Source: an uncultured Elusimicrobia bacterium (GTDB taxonomy: Bacteria; Elusimicrobiota; Endomicrobiia; Endomicrobiales; Endomicrobiaceae). From it: a stretch of 64,000 bases of DNA. How positions within the stretch are numbered: the first letter of the stretch is position 1; each line of letters opens with the position of its first letter. Where the stretch lies: the NCBI GenBank assembly GCA_937916125.1, contig CALGGE010000066.1, positions 42,874 to 106,873 on the forward strand. Reading direction: 5' to 3'. The translations under genes and the position numbers were made by a program. Of the stretch, positions 27,482-38,000 are shown piece after piece. Below the pieces are notes generated by a model that saw nothing but the letters and a program-made list of their open reading frames with translations, was not told where the DNA came from and ran no database searches.

Positions 27482-28151
27482 CCGTTACGGTAGTACCTTT
27501 AGACGGAGCGGATATAATTTTAACGGTTCCGTTGTGCATTTCGATTATTTGTTGTGCTACGGTCAGCCCCATACCTACGGCCTTAGCGGTTTTTGTAGAA
27601 AACATAGGATCAAAACACTGATCAAGAGTTTCTTCATCCATACCTTTTCCCGTATCGCTGACAACAACCGAAACATTATTCTCATCCGAGGAAACATCTA
27701 TTTTCACCGTACCCGTATTATCCAAAGCATCTTTTGCATTTTTAATGATATTAAAAAATACCTGCGAAAGTTTTTCAACATCGCCGTATATTTTTGCAGA
27801 TTGTAAATTTGCATCAAATGTTATTCCGTCAACTTTTGAAGCATCCAAAGCCTTTTGTAAAGAATCTTTTAAATCACAAATTTCTCTCTTTACCTGTTTT
27901 ACTCTCGTCATATCCAAGAGTTCGGAAATTCTGTTATTAAGCGTAATAACTTCACTTGAAAGAAGTCCAAGCATTTTTTCCTGAGTAGGAGTTTCGATTT
28001 TAATGGATTTGTTTAAAAAATAAGAAATATTTGACAGTCCCGCAACGACATTTTTTAAGTCGTGAGAGGCAATGGATGCAAATCTCGCGATACATTTATT
28101 CTTCTCTAAATTCAATTCTTTTTTGGTTAAAGTATAAGTTTTTTCACTCAT
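27456..28151 (-). CDS. Soluble histidine kinase without sensor domain
   Basis: 231 residues with no membrane segment. It has a HisKA-like helix with FASIASHDLKN (phospho-acceptor H30). The ATPase domain has the N box NIIKNAKDAL, G1 DTGKGM, F box FDPMFSTK and G2 GMGLTVAQ. Lacking an input domain, it probably takes its signal from a partner. The partner is likely the triple-receiver protein whose gene ends 3 bases upstream in the same operon. It could also act as a phosphatase in that system. Confidence 0.88.
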   Translation of the reverse strand: MSEKTYTLTKKELNLEKNKCIARFASIASHDLKNVVAGLSNISYFLNKSIKIETPTQEKMLGLLSSEVITLNNRISELLDMTRVKQVKREICDLKDSLQKALDASKVDGITFDANLQSAKIYGDVEKLSQVFFNIIKNAKDALDNTGTVKIDVSSDENNVSVVVSDTGKGMDEETLDQCFDPMFSTKTAKAVGMGLTVAQQIIEMHNGTVKIISAPSKGTTVTVILPLLKD

Positions 28152-28154
28152 TGT

Positions 28155-29216
28155 TTATTTCCCCAAAATTTTATTTATTAAATTTATTACATCTTCTATC
28201 TCAAAAGGTTTGTTTATATAGAAAAAGCCTTTCTCTTTAACCGTCTGTGCGTTTACGTCATCATTTAAAATATAAATAACACCTGCATTGGGAAAAGCTT
28301 TTTTTATTTTATCCTGAATATCGCAAATATTGGTTTCTATCTGTGCGTCTATAATTGCAACATCAAAAAACGTATTTTTTATTTCTTCCAAAAGTTTTTC
28401 GTAACCGGAATAAACAATAACATGAAACCCTTTCTCGATAAGTTCTTTCTTCAAATTAGCAAATTCTTCGGAATCATCGTCAATTAATGCCACATTAAGT
28501 TTTCTTTTATCTTTACCTAAAATATCAAAAACCTGTGCGGTCATTAAAGGAGCATCCACAAAATTATTTACACCGAGCTTTTTGGCTTCCGATATTAAAT
28601 GCTGATTCTCTTTATTTACAACCAAGATTGTTTCGGGCAGAGTACCTATAAGTTTAATAATTTTATTAAGAATATTTAATGTTTGGCCATCTTCGCTTGC
28701 AGCCTCAAGTATTAAAATATCAGGTCTGTGTTTTCCGAGAAACTCCAATTTTTCGTCGTTACAGGCGGTAACTTTCAATCCGCAATCTTTTAAGGAGTTG
28801 ACAAACGTTACGCCGGCTTTTGAATCTTTATCAACTACTACGGCAAACGGTCTGTTGACTATATCTTTTATCATTGCAAGAGCCGCGTCTATTTCAAACG
28901 GTTTACTTAAACATGCAAACGCACCGGAATTTAATGCCTCGACAATCAAGTCATTAAGAGCATAAGCCGTCATCATAATACCTATGATGTCCGGCTTTAT
29001 TTTTTTTATTTCTTTAAATGTTGTCGTGCCGTCCATACCCGGCATTCTTATATCGGAAAACATTATATCAAAATCTTCCTGCTTGGCAAGCTCTATGGCT
29101 TTAAATCCGTTTTCCGCATCCATTACTTCGTAACCTTCCAATTCCAAAATACTTACAAGAGACATTCTTAAAGAATCTTCATCATCAACAACCAAAATTT
29201 TTAAATTATCATTCAT
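28155..29216 (-). CDS. Response regulator made of three receiver domains
   Basis: 353 residues with no DNA-binding or enzymatic output. REC1 (5-118) is complete: D11/D12, acceptor D55, T83, K105. REC2 (about 123-235) is degenerate: the acceptor position holds Glu (E171, in ILILEAA), a change that can mimic phosphorylation. REC3 (about 240-352) keeps D246-D248, acceptor D290 and K336. It sits between two histidine kinase genes and probably acts as a phosphorelay hub or scaffold. The final target must be encoded elsewhere. Confidence 0.88.
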   Translation of the reverse strand: MNDNLKILVVDDEDSLRMSLVSILELEGYEVMDAENGFKAIELAKQEDFDIMFSDIRMPGMDGTTTFKEIKKIKPDIIGIMMTAYALNDLIVEALNSGAFACLSKPFEIDAALAMIKDIVNRPFAVVVDKDSKAGVTFVNSLKDCGLKVTACNDEKLEFLGKHRPDILILEAASEDGQTLNILNKIIKLIGTLPETILVVNKENQHLISEAKKLGVNNFVDAPLMTAQVFDILGKDKRKLNVALIDDDSEEFANLKKELIEKGFHVIVYSGYEKLLEEIKNTFFDVAIIDAQIETNICDIQDKIKKAFPNAGVIYILNDDVNAQTVKEKGFFYINKPFEIEDVINLINKILGK

Positions 29217-29237
29217 ATCGCAAAACTCCTTTCCGTA

Positions 29238-30863
29238 TTATAAAGGCAACTCTACGGTAAACGTAGTACCGACATCTTTCGTACTTGCCACAAGAATTTT
29301 TCCCTGATGTGCATCAATAATTTCTTTCACAATGGGAAGCCCCAACCCTATACCTTTAAGCTTGGTGGTAAACAACGGTTCAAACAAATGTTTTACGGTA
29401 TCTTCACTCATACCGCAAGCATTATCTTCTACAAGAATCTGATATGCTTTATCGGTTTTGCGTGTAGAAACTTTTATAACACCGTCTTTTTTATCGACGG
29501 GCATTGCATCTTTTGCGTTTGTAATAAGGTTTATTATAACCTGAGTTATTTTATCCGGATCCATAACAACGGTATAAGGTTCCAAGTCCGTAACAACCTT
29601 TATGTTGTCGGGCATAACTACTGCCGGAATAACTTTATTAATAAACGGAACAATATCGATGGCAAGTTTGTTTAATTTTTTTGTTCTGGAATAGTCCAAG
29701 AGATCCGTTATAATCTTGTTTGCTCTTAAAACTTCTTCCGATAACATTCCTATCATTTGGTTGGAACGTGCGAGAGTTTTGGACATTTTTTCAGCTTCTT
29801 CGGGAGCTTCTTTTATTTTTTGTATCGCGTTAGGATCGCTGAAAATAGTCATTTTAGACAGAAAATATGAAATATTTTTGATAGCGGCAAGAGGATTCCT
29901 TAATTCATGTGCTACGGAAGACGCCAGCCTACCGATGGTAGCAAACTTTTCGGACTTTATTAAATCCTGTTGCATACTCTGAACTTTATCAAGAGTTTCT
30001 TCCAATTCGTAACTTCTCTGTTCGAAAGCAATTTTAAGGCTTAGCAATTCTTTCTTTTCTTTGTTAAGTTCTTTAATATGAGCTTCCATATCGCTTGCCA
30101 TGGAATTGAACGACCTTGCAAGCTCTCTGAATTCGTCATTGGAATGTATTGATACTCTGTAGCTTAAATTACCTGCGGCAATTTTTCTGGTCCCTTGAGC
30201 CAGTTCCCTGATAGGTGTAAGTATAACTCTGACCAGGAAAAACGAAATTATTATACCGGCAAAAATAACGATAAACGTCAATATAACAATAGATCTGGTC
30301 ATTTTATCTATTTGATAATTAACTCTGTCAAGTGCCATTCCTATACGAACAGCTCCAACAACACTTTCTCTGTCATATCTTGCATTTTTTACGCCGGGAA
30401 TATTTTCGTAAGAAAGTATCGGAACCATTATATCCATAACTTCCCCGATATTGTCTATATTGTACGAATCTTTTTGAATTTTGCTTCTTTCCAAATTCAA
30501 TATGGTTACGGAATCCACCGAACCGGAAAAGACTTTCGTTTTGATACCTTCGTTGGCAATAGATTCAACAGCCAAAGGGATTCCGTTGGCATCATAAATT
30601 ACGGCATAAAGTACATCTTCTTCTTTAATTGTATTTCTGGTTAAATGGGATAAAAATTCTTTGCTGGAAGTAACTACGCCGTACTCACCGGAAGTTGCAA
30701 GAGAGCTTGCCAAAATGACGGCTTTGTTTTCTACCGAACCTCTGAGAACGAGAGTTTGGCTGGCAACAAAAAACCAAGACAATATTACAGACGTTAACAC
30801 AATTACTAAGGAGATTGCTATGATGACTTTGAAGTTTAATCCGAAAAACATTCTTCTTTTCAT
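29238..30863 (-). CDS. Membrane sensor histidine kinase with HAMP domain
   Basis: 541 residues from the Met at 30863 (MKRRMFFG), which has AAGG at good spacing. The frame also runs upstream into the tRNA-Thr gene, but that extension is not coding. TM1 is about 13-34, an extracytoplasmic sensor domain 36-188, TM2 191-213, HAMP 213-265 and a coiled coil 262-305. HisKA has SVAHELRNPLAAI (H319). The ATPase domain has NLITNAKDAMP, DNACGM and GIGLGLPIVKEI. The signal sensed is unknown. It is the first protein gene after tRNA-Thr and is followed by the triple-receiver and soluble kinase genes. Confidence 0.93.
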   Translation of the reverse strand: MKRRMFFGLNFKVIIAISLVIVLTSVILSWFFVASQTLVLRGSVENKAVILASSLATSGEYGVVTSSKEFLSHLTRNTIKEEDVLYAVIYDANGIPLAVESIANEGIKTKVFSGSVDSVTILNLERSKIQKDSYNIDNIGEVMDIMVPILSYENIPGVKNARYDRESVVGAVRIGMALDRVNYQIDKMTRSIVILTFIVIFAGIIISFFLVRVILTPIRELAQGTRKIAAGNLSYRVSIHSNDEFRELARSFNSMASDMEAHIKELNKEKKELLSLKIAFEQRSYELEETLDKVQSMQQDLIKSEKFATIGRLASSVAHELRNPLAAIKNISYFLSKMTIFSDPNAIQKIKEAPEEAEKMSKTLARSNQMIGMLSEEVLRANKIITDLLDYSRTKKLNKLAIDIVPFINKVIPAVVMPDNIKVVTDLEPYTVVMDPDKITQVIINLITNAKDAMPVDKKDGVIKVSTRKTDKAYQILVEDNACGMSEDTVKHLFEPLFTTKLKGIGLGLPIVKEIIDAHQGKILVASTKDVGTTFTVELPL

Positions 30864-30886
30864 AGAGATCCTTTTGCTGAAGAGAA

Positions 30887-30959
30887 AGCCGACGAGAGGA
30901 CTTGAACCTCCGACCGATGGTTTACAAAACCATTGCTCTACCAACTGAGCTACGTCGGC
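30887..30959 (-). tRNA. tRNA-Thr (UGU)
   Basis: A 73-nt cloverleaf. The acceptor stem is GCCGACG/CGTCGGC and the T arm contains GGTTCAAGTCC. The anticodon loop TTTGTAA is flanked by ATGGT/ACCAT, so the anticodon is TGT. CCA is not encoded. It is transcribed from a consensus promoter at 31003-31031, probably together with the kinase gene 23 bases downstream. Confidence 0.95.
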
Positions 30960-31002
30960 ATATACGACATTTTACGGTGTAACTTAAACTAATGATTTGC
31001 AT

Positions 31003-31031
31003 AGTATAACATAACTTAAAAATTTTGTCAA
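31003..31031 (-). promoter_or_regulatory. Promoter of tRNA-Thr and the signalling genes
   Basis: On the minus strand TTGACA (31026-31031), 17-base spacer, TATACT (31003-31008). No other promoter is evident before the first kinase gene. Confidence 0.85.
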
Positions 31032-31066
31032 CGAAAATTTACCTCAAAACAATAAATATTGAGACA

Positions 31067-31126
31067 AAAAATAAGAAACCCGCAAATACGGTATATAAAA
31101 AATATACGACAATATTTGCGAGTTTC
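31067..31126 (-). terminator. Terminator after mscL
   Basis: GAAACTCGCAAATA (minus strand, from 31126) pairs over 14 positions with TATTTGCGGGTTTC (to 31075), with one G-T pair. A TATA-rich apical stem lies between them, and TTATTTTT follows. Confidence 0.8.
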
Positions 31127-31151
31127 AAAATTTTTATCAAAAAACTAAATT

Positions 31152-31616
31152 CTATTTAATATCGGACGTACAATTGGGACACTTGGTAGCTTTAATATTA
31201 ATCGTCGAAAAGCAATGAGGGCATTCCTTTGTTGTAGGAGCTGCAGGAGCCGGTGCCGGTTCTTCTTTCAATTTATTAATAACTTTAAGCAATGAAAATA
31301 TTGTAAGAGCTACTATCAGGAAAGAAATTATGCTGTTAATAAAAAAACCTATATTTAATGTTACTGCACCTGCGGTTTTTGCGGCTTCAATTGAAGCATA
31401 AGGTGCCGCAGACTGTGCACCGTCTCTCAAAACGATGAACCAGTTACTGAAATCAATATTACCCATTAAAATACCGATAGGCGGCATTATTATGTCCGCA
31501 ACCAAAGAATTTACAATTTTTGTAAATGCAGCACCGATAATGATACCAACCGCCATATCCATTACATTTCCTCTGGATATGAATTTTTTGAATTCACTAA
31601 AAAAACTTTTAATCAT
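31152..31616 (-). CDS. mscL: Large-conductance mechanosensitive channel with C-terminal zinc ribbon
   Basis: 154 residues. MscL core: [40 protein letters not shown] (N-terminal helix and TM1), [21 protein letters not shown] (TM2). The pore opens under membrane tension to release solutes. Unusually the C-terminal helix is replaced by a Pro/Ala linker and a zinc ribbon with C132, C135, C146 and C149 (CPHC...CPNC). The ribbon would be cytoplasmic. GGGAG precedes the ATG. It lies between tRNA-Gln, separated by a terminator, and its own terminator. Confidence 0.93.
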   Translation of the reverse strand: MIKSFFSEFKKFISRGNVMDMAVGIIIGAAFTKIVNSLVADIIMPPIGILMGNIDFSNWFIVLRDGAQSAAPYASIEAAKTAGAVTLNIGFFINSIISFLIVALTIFSLLKVINKLKEEPAPAPAAPTTKECPHCFSTINIKATKCPNCTSDIK

Positions 31617-31674
31617 TGTTTTTCTCCCTTTTTTCGTCTTTTGTTTTTATTTTTATCTGACCGCTTTATTAATC

Positions 31675-31706
31675 TCCGAAAAAAAACCGCTCTTACGAGT
31701 GGTTTT
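31675..31706 (-). terminator. Terminator after tRNA-Gln
   Basis: On the minus strand AAAACCACTC/GAGCGGTTTT pair at 9 of 10 positions (31697-31706 with 31683-31692), a 4-base loop, then eight T in a row. Confidence 0.8.
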
Positions 31707-31721
31707 GCTTTCATTTTCATA

Positions 31722-31794
31722 CTGCCCGACCTGGGCTCGAACCAGGACTTTTCTGTTCCAGAGACAGACGTGTTACCAATTACACCATCGGGCA
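31722..31794 (-). tRNA. tRNA-Gln (CUG)
   Basis: A 73-nt cloverleaf. The acceptor stem is TGCCCGA/TCGGGCA with discriminator G, and the T arm contains GGTTCGAGCC. The anticodon loop CTCTGGA is flanked by TCTGT/ACAGA, so the anticodon is CTG. CCA is not encoded. Confidence 0.95.
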
Positions 31795-31814
31795 ATCAAA
31801 TTTAACAATGCAAT

Positions 31815-31843
31815 ATTTTACAAAAACTAAAAAAAATTATCAA
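31815..31843 (-). promoter_or_regulatory. Promoter of tRNA-Gln
   Basis: On the minus strand TTGATA (31838-31843), 17-base spacer, TAAAAT (31815-31820), 20 bases before the tRNA. Confidence 0.75.
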
Positions 31844-31925
31844 GAGAAAAATTGCTGTATTGTCTTCAATAAAAATGTTGTATGCGAAAATAAGCAACAA
31901 AAGAAACAGTTTTTTTTACAAACAA

Positions 31926-31966
31926 AAAAAGCTGTGAAGATTCCATTCCTCACAGCTTTTTTATTT
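31926..31966. terminator. Bidirectional terminator after the giant gene
   Basis: AAAAAAGCTGTGA and TCACAGCTTTTTT flank a loop of about 12 bases, a symmetrical stem with A-run and T-run that works in either direction. It ends the giant transcript about 55 bases after the stop codon. Confidence 0.85.
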
Positions 31967-31982
31967 TACATTTCACAACAAA

Positions 31983-32021
31983 CCTTTTAACTTTTCAACT
32001 AAAAATCGTTTCACGATTTTT
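31983..32021 (-). repeat. Hairpin plus 9-mer repeat at the end of the giant gene
   Basis: AAAAATCG/CGATTTTT (32001-32021) forms an 8-bp stem that starts inside the TAA stop codon of the giant gene. AGTTGAAAAGTTAAAAGG follows on the minus strand. The hairpin-plus-repeat order is the same as at 23325-23380. Confidence 0.7.
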
Positions 32022-35000
32022 ACGCCGATGCTGCAATTGCATGTATGTTCGAAAGCTTCATCAACGCCGTAGGCATACGATCTCTTGCTGCTCCTCTTCC
32101 GTCCGCCAACAACGCTCCCAAATCTTTCATAAAGTCTTCTTTTACATACGATATCTTCTCGGTTACCGCTTTCTGCAGTTTAACTACATCTATCTCAAAT
32201 GTCTCGTCTTCGTATTCTTTCTTGCCTACAACGCTGTCTTTTATCGCCGTCGTTACTACATTCTGATTGACTGCCTTGCTTATTACAAGTTTGCTCATTA
32301 TGTCTTCCGGTCTTGTGCTTGCACTGTCTAACAACGCAATCATTCCGTTATCTTTATTCGCCATTATCAACATATCTCTTACTACCGATAATATCTCTAT
32401 CGATGCCTGTATATCGCTGCCGCTCACATCTTCCATCGCTAATATTTCGCCCGCTCTCTGCGTGTATGCTTGTACTATATCCTGAACATTCCCATTCTTT
32501 ACTTCCTCTATATTATTGAACCCTATCGCCTGTGCCATCTCGTTTGAGGTCCCGTATATCGCAAGAACCGCTGCTACCGTATCTTTTATCTCCTGAGGTT
32601 TGGTTACTCCGTTTACTACCGTACTCAATATCTCTCTTACAGCCTTATTCGATTTACCTTTTACTTCTTTCCTGTCTGTTCCCAATGCTTCACAAACTGC
32701 ATTTATTGAAGATGTTATAGGTGCTAATCCTTTGTTCCTTGCTGATGTTTCAGGTACCATCACTATCCCCTCAAATCCCATCGCTTTAAATTCTTCCGGT
32801 GTTACGGATACCGTCCTGATATCAAATGTTCCGGATTCTTTATCAAGTTCGCTGTATGATATCGCGTCTTTACTTATACTTTCTATATTTACAACGTGGT
32901 CCGTTCCAAGCAATCCTATCATTCCTTTCTTCGGAACTTTTACTTCCGTTATCTCTTCCGCATATACGGCTTTGGCTCTCGGCATTACGCTACCGAGTTC
33001 CTGTAACAAATCTCCTATCGTTACATCTATTACGGAACTTGTTCCCGCTACTTTCAGCTCTTCTATTGCCGTCGTGTAATCACTACCAGCAATATCTGTT
33101 ACGGAAGAATCTATTCTTGCCGCAATAAAGTCTGCTATAGCATCGGTATTAAAGCCCATCGACGCCATTACAACTACCGCACAGTTGGATACTGCCGCCT
33201 CTATCGTTTCATTGTCTATACTGCCTTTTACTCTATCGCTGACTTTTGTCGCTATCTCCGTATACGGATTTACTGTCTCGGAAACTTCTGCCTTCTCCGC
33301 TTCCTGCCGTGCAGGCTGAACCGCCGGCTGTTTCTTGCCTATCGCAAAACCTTTCGTTTCTACTTTTCTCGTCTCTCTGTTGAACGTTAATCCAAACGTT
33401 ATATCGTTACCGTCGGATGCCTTGGTAAGTGCCGCTTCTACCTGTTTATTCGCTTCCTCAAAGTTCGTTACAAGTTTCTGCAATTGTCCTTGTGCAGCAA
33501 ACATTTCTCTGAATTTTATCCTGTCGCCAAACGTTATCTTTTCGCCTTTATTCGATTTCGCTACCAAATCATTATATGCCGCTTTCTTCTCTTCGCTCAT
33601 TCCATCATATATCGCAGATATCTTGCCTTCCTGTTTGGAATAGTTATCGTTTATGTCTCTTACCGCTTTTATCAATTTATTTACGCTTACTTTAGGACTC
33701 TGTTCCTGTATCAGTTCAAGCCCTGCAAGAACGTCTCCGCTAAACACTCTCTGCACTCTTTCGTCACTTGTATCCGTTACCGCACCTGCTTTAAATTCAT
33801 TACATGCTGCAACATATTTCATATAACTGTCATACGCAAACCATGTATCTCTTGCCATCTGTTTCGTTTCGTCAGTCGCACTGTCTCTGTTTATCTCAAG
33901 TATCTTATTCATTACTCTGTCCGTCGCTTCTTCTCCTATCATTGTAGCCATCAATCCTCTCGCTTCCGCGTAAGTAGGTGCTATTATCTCCATCGCTCTC
34001 TGTTTCTGCGACCAGACTTTCTTTTCATTTACTACCGCATTATTTGCTTTCTGTAATGTCGCCTCTTCATTGGATTCCATTACATCATTCAAATTGCTCA
34101 ATATCATTCCAACACTGTATCCGTCATTCTTCTTTGCTGCTTCTCTTAATATCTTGTTCTCTCTTACCGAATCTACCGATGTTATCTGTACTATATCTCT
34201 GTTGAAGAATTCCGAACTGAATCTTGATTTTCCATCTCTGTGGGCAAATCTTCCATTTCCCTGCTCTGACTGCGTTGCATCCATCTTCTCAAAGTTTACT
34301 TTCCACATCGTCGCCTGTACTTTCGCTTCCCCTTCTATACCCTGTTTCGCTTTCAAGTTGTTTACTGCTCCGCCCATATCGCCCGGGTTCCATCCTCTTC
34401 CAAGCAAGCTCACATCTCCTACTATAAACGATACTTCTCCCTTCTTCATTACATTCTTTAATACTTCCTGCAACACTTTCGTCTTCGTATCTATATCTAT
34501 TTCCCCGAGTTTATCTACACTGTAATCGGATACCCCGTTTGCTGCCATAACTTCCGCTACCTGTGCATACTGATATCTCTTTCTATCCGAAAGTTTCGTC
34601 AACTCTCTGTCAAGTAAGTCTAACGACAAACTTACTATGTCTTCGGATGATATTCCGTTCTTCTCCAATCCCTCTACCAACTGTGTCGTTACATCAAAGT
34701 TGGCCGTCATTATCAAATCTACTCCCGCAGTCCCCTGTCTGTTCAACTTCTGTCTGGATGTCGCTATTACTTCCGCTATATCTCCCTGTGTCTGTGTTAA
34801 TGCCGTCGTTACTCCTACCTTCATACTGTCGGGCATACTACCGCCTATCTCCTCATAATCCAAATCTTTTAACATTGTCCTTATTGATGCACTGAATGTC
34901 CCTGAGAAGCCTACCGACCAATCAAATGCCGCTAACGCTTCTTTCGATGATATAAATGTCTCCAACGACGGTTTATTGATATTCTCACATCCTTCCATTA

Positions 35001-38000
35001 ACTCTATAGTCCACATCCCCGGCATATTCAAATTCTTCATCGCTACTCCGTTATTGGTTATATATACCACCTTATCCTTTCCTTCGCCCTCAACTACATA
35101 TGCCCCGGTCCCTACCGTCTCTTTCGCATTATACAACGTCAACGCATCCATTCCGGTTACCAAGAACTCTCTTACTTCCGTCTTGGAATTGAATATGTCT
35201 CCGTATTGCTCATATATATCGTCTATTAATGTATTTAGTGCCTTATCATACTGTTCCTGCGTTATTACGGGGGTCGCTATTTCTTCCTGCGCGTCTGCAT
35301 CCTCTCCCGCATGTTTCGCTTTTACTTCTTTTACAGACTCCCTTACATTACGTATCATATTGTCTCTGTAGCCTTCCTGCTCGTCTTCTGCCGCAACCGT
35401 CGTTATTATCGCTTCGTCTCCCTCTGATTCATTTATCTTCCTTGTCCCCTTATCTCCTTCGCTAAATCTTGACATGTCTGCAATATCTATTTCTACATTA
35501 TCTACCATAGCCGTCAGTTTGGTTCCCTCGCCCGTTAACCCTAACAGTCTCTGTCTTACTTCCAAGTTCCTTATTGATAAATACTGTTCTGTTACTATAT
35601 CTTTTATCTGATGCTCGCTTAACCCTAATACCGCCATCGCCGCTTTTACCGTATCTCCCGAAAGAACCGTCGCCTGTATCGACTCGATATCTTTATTTTC
35701 TTCTGCTTCTTTGTATGCATCCGCTACCGCTGCAGATATCGCTCCATATGCTTCTCTTCTCTGCTCTATCTGCTGTCTGCCGCCCTTCTTGCCGAGTGCC
35801 TCTCTATCACCTTTGTATCTGTCTTCCGTTACTCCTAAATATGCATAGTCGGTTACCTCTATATTTGCTCCACTGAGCAATTTATCATAGTAGTCTACCA
35901 TTCCATACTCTTTCGTATATTTCCCTGCTGCACTTGCTAATGCCGATGCCGGTATCGTTGCCGCATAGTCTAATTCGTCTCCTACCAATTGTGATATCCT
36001 GTCTATCGGCAAGTTTATTCTATCCAATCCTTGCCCTTTCTCTACCAACAATTTTATCGCCGCCGCACTGTCTTTGGCATCATTAAATTGTACTTTTACG
36101 GTCTTGGTCTTACCGTTACTTAATGTAGTTTGATTAAGTTTTATTCCTGCTCCATCTAACAACTTCCTGTTATGTTCTACCTGATCTTTTATTTCCTGAT
36201 TGGTCTCTTCCGCTCCGTATGATAACAAGCCTGCCATTGATTCCGAAAACAAACTTCCCCAACTGCTATACGTTCCGATTATTACTCCTGCACTGTCTAA
36301 CTTTTCTCTCATCCCTTCTTTGTCTTCCGTGTTCGTTATCATCTCTACTTTCCCTAACGAATCTCCGAATACAAATTTAATATGATTATACAAATCTTCC
36401 GCATTTGAGTTCTCGTTCGTTAACCATGTTATAAATTTGTTCTCCTTATTCTCTATGTTCGGATTTGCACTTAACAACAATACACTGAATAATCCGATTA
36501 TCGATTTACCGCCTGCCGTCTGCAACTCTTGTGCGTATCCCGCCGATTTCTCTTTCCCCTCTCCGTCATTTTCTACCGTGGCTCGCAAAATGTCTCTGAA
36601 CGCTTCTTTCTGCCCGTCTCTAAATCCTGACAATGCAAGTACAGAGTATGGTACCTCTATATCCAAATTATATTTCTCCCTTATACCTTTTAATATCTCT
36701 CCTTCTTCATCTGTTATATCACCGTTAACAACATCTATCAGTGTCTTATAATCTTCCTTCGCTTCTTCTTTGCCGCTTGCTACCATCACTCCCTCTACTG
36801 AACTCCTCATGTTGTCTCCAAGTATTGTCGCTATCTCTTTGGCCGCTAAATTATATTTCAAATACTCCGCCATCTCTTTATCACTCATATTATCAATTTT
36901 CGCTAACTGTGCATCGGTTAAGAAGTATTCTGCCTCTACCGCATCCACTCTGCCGGATCTCTTATATTCTTTATTCTCCGCTCTTGCCGCAGCATATCCC
37001 GACAGATATTCTTCTACTACCGCTCTAATATCTTCTATCTTGTCTTCGCTAACATCATATTTCCCTGTTCTCAAATCGGAAATTATATCTTCAACACTTG
37101 CGGTAGGATTATCAATTTTCTCATCAACGCTCGTTCTTGTCGGCGTTGTCGATTTAGTAAGCATTGCATTAACTGCATCTGTTGCTTTATTGAGCCTATT
37201 TACTTGTTTTGGTATAGATTTATTAACTTTTCTTTGTTTTAATGCAGACACTAAATCCATTCCCGCGGCTATTAAATTACCTGCCGTACTTAATTGGATA
37301 TCATCATCCTTTTTATTGACATTATCTTTATTCTCACTTAATTTATTTTGAAGAGCTACTATACCTGCCTTAGCTATATCTGCGACTACATTTACTGTCA
37401 TAACTGCAAGAGCTTGTGGCAATGAAGTTTGAACTTTCCAACTCGGAGCAGAACTGCCACCGGTATTAGCACCATAAGCAGCACCTACCAAACCAACTAT
37501 AGGAGCTCTTAATAACATATACCCTGTAGTACCCTTCATAAAACTACCGAAATCTGATAATTTTTCTATCCCCTTTGCATGTGCTGCCGCAAATTGTTTT
37601 TCTTTTATTGAAAGTATTTCTTTTGCAGATAATGGTGTTGCATACAACTGTTCGCTCACAATAGTTTGCAGTTTATTAAATTCATTATATTGTTGGGCCA
37701 AACTCTCTGCCAAATCAACATTAATATTCGGCATTGATGCTTGTATATTCTGAGCATTTACCTTACCTGTACTATCAACACCAAAAGTTTCAATCATTTT
37801 CATTATTACTGCATTAGGAACGGATGCACCAAGTTTTTCCATTGCAGAAACAACATTTTCATCATGGCGAGCATGCAAAATTTGTAATATTGTTTCCTTT
37901 CCGATTCCTGAAACATTTATTCCAAAAGAAGAACTATAAGTATTGAAATCTATCAAATTATCCAATGAAACATTGTTGTTTAACAACCACTGTGCTATTT

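Noticed and set aside
30864..30944. 27-residue N-terminal extension of the sensor kinase
   Set aside because: It is translated tRNA-Thr sequence; the ribosome site supports the Met at 30863.
32041..37351. Dense plus-strand open frames opposite the giant gene's 3' part
   Set aside because: They are antisense shadows caused by ATA/GAG-rich codons of the minus-strand gene; no ribosome sites and Ser/Leu/Pro-rich nonsense compositions.
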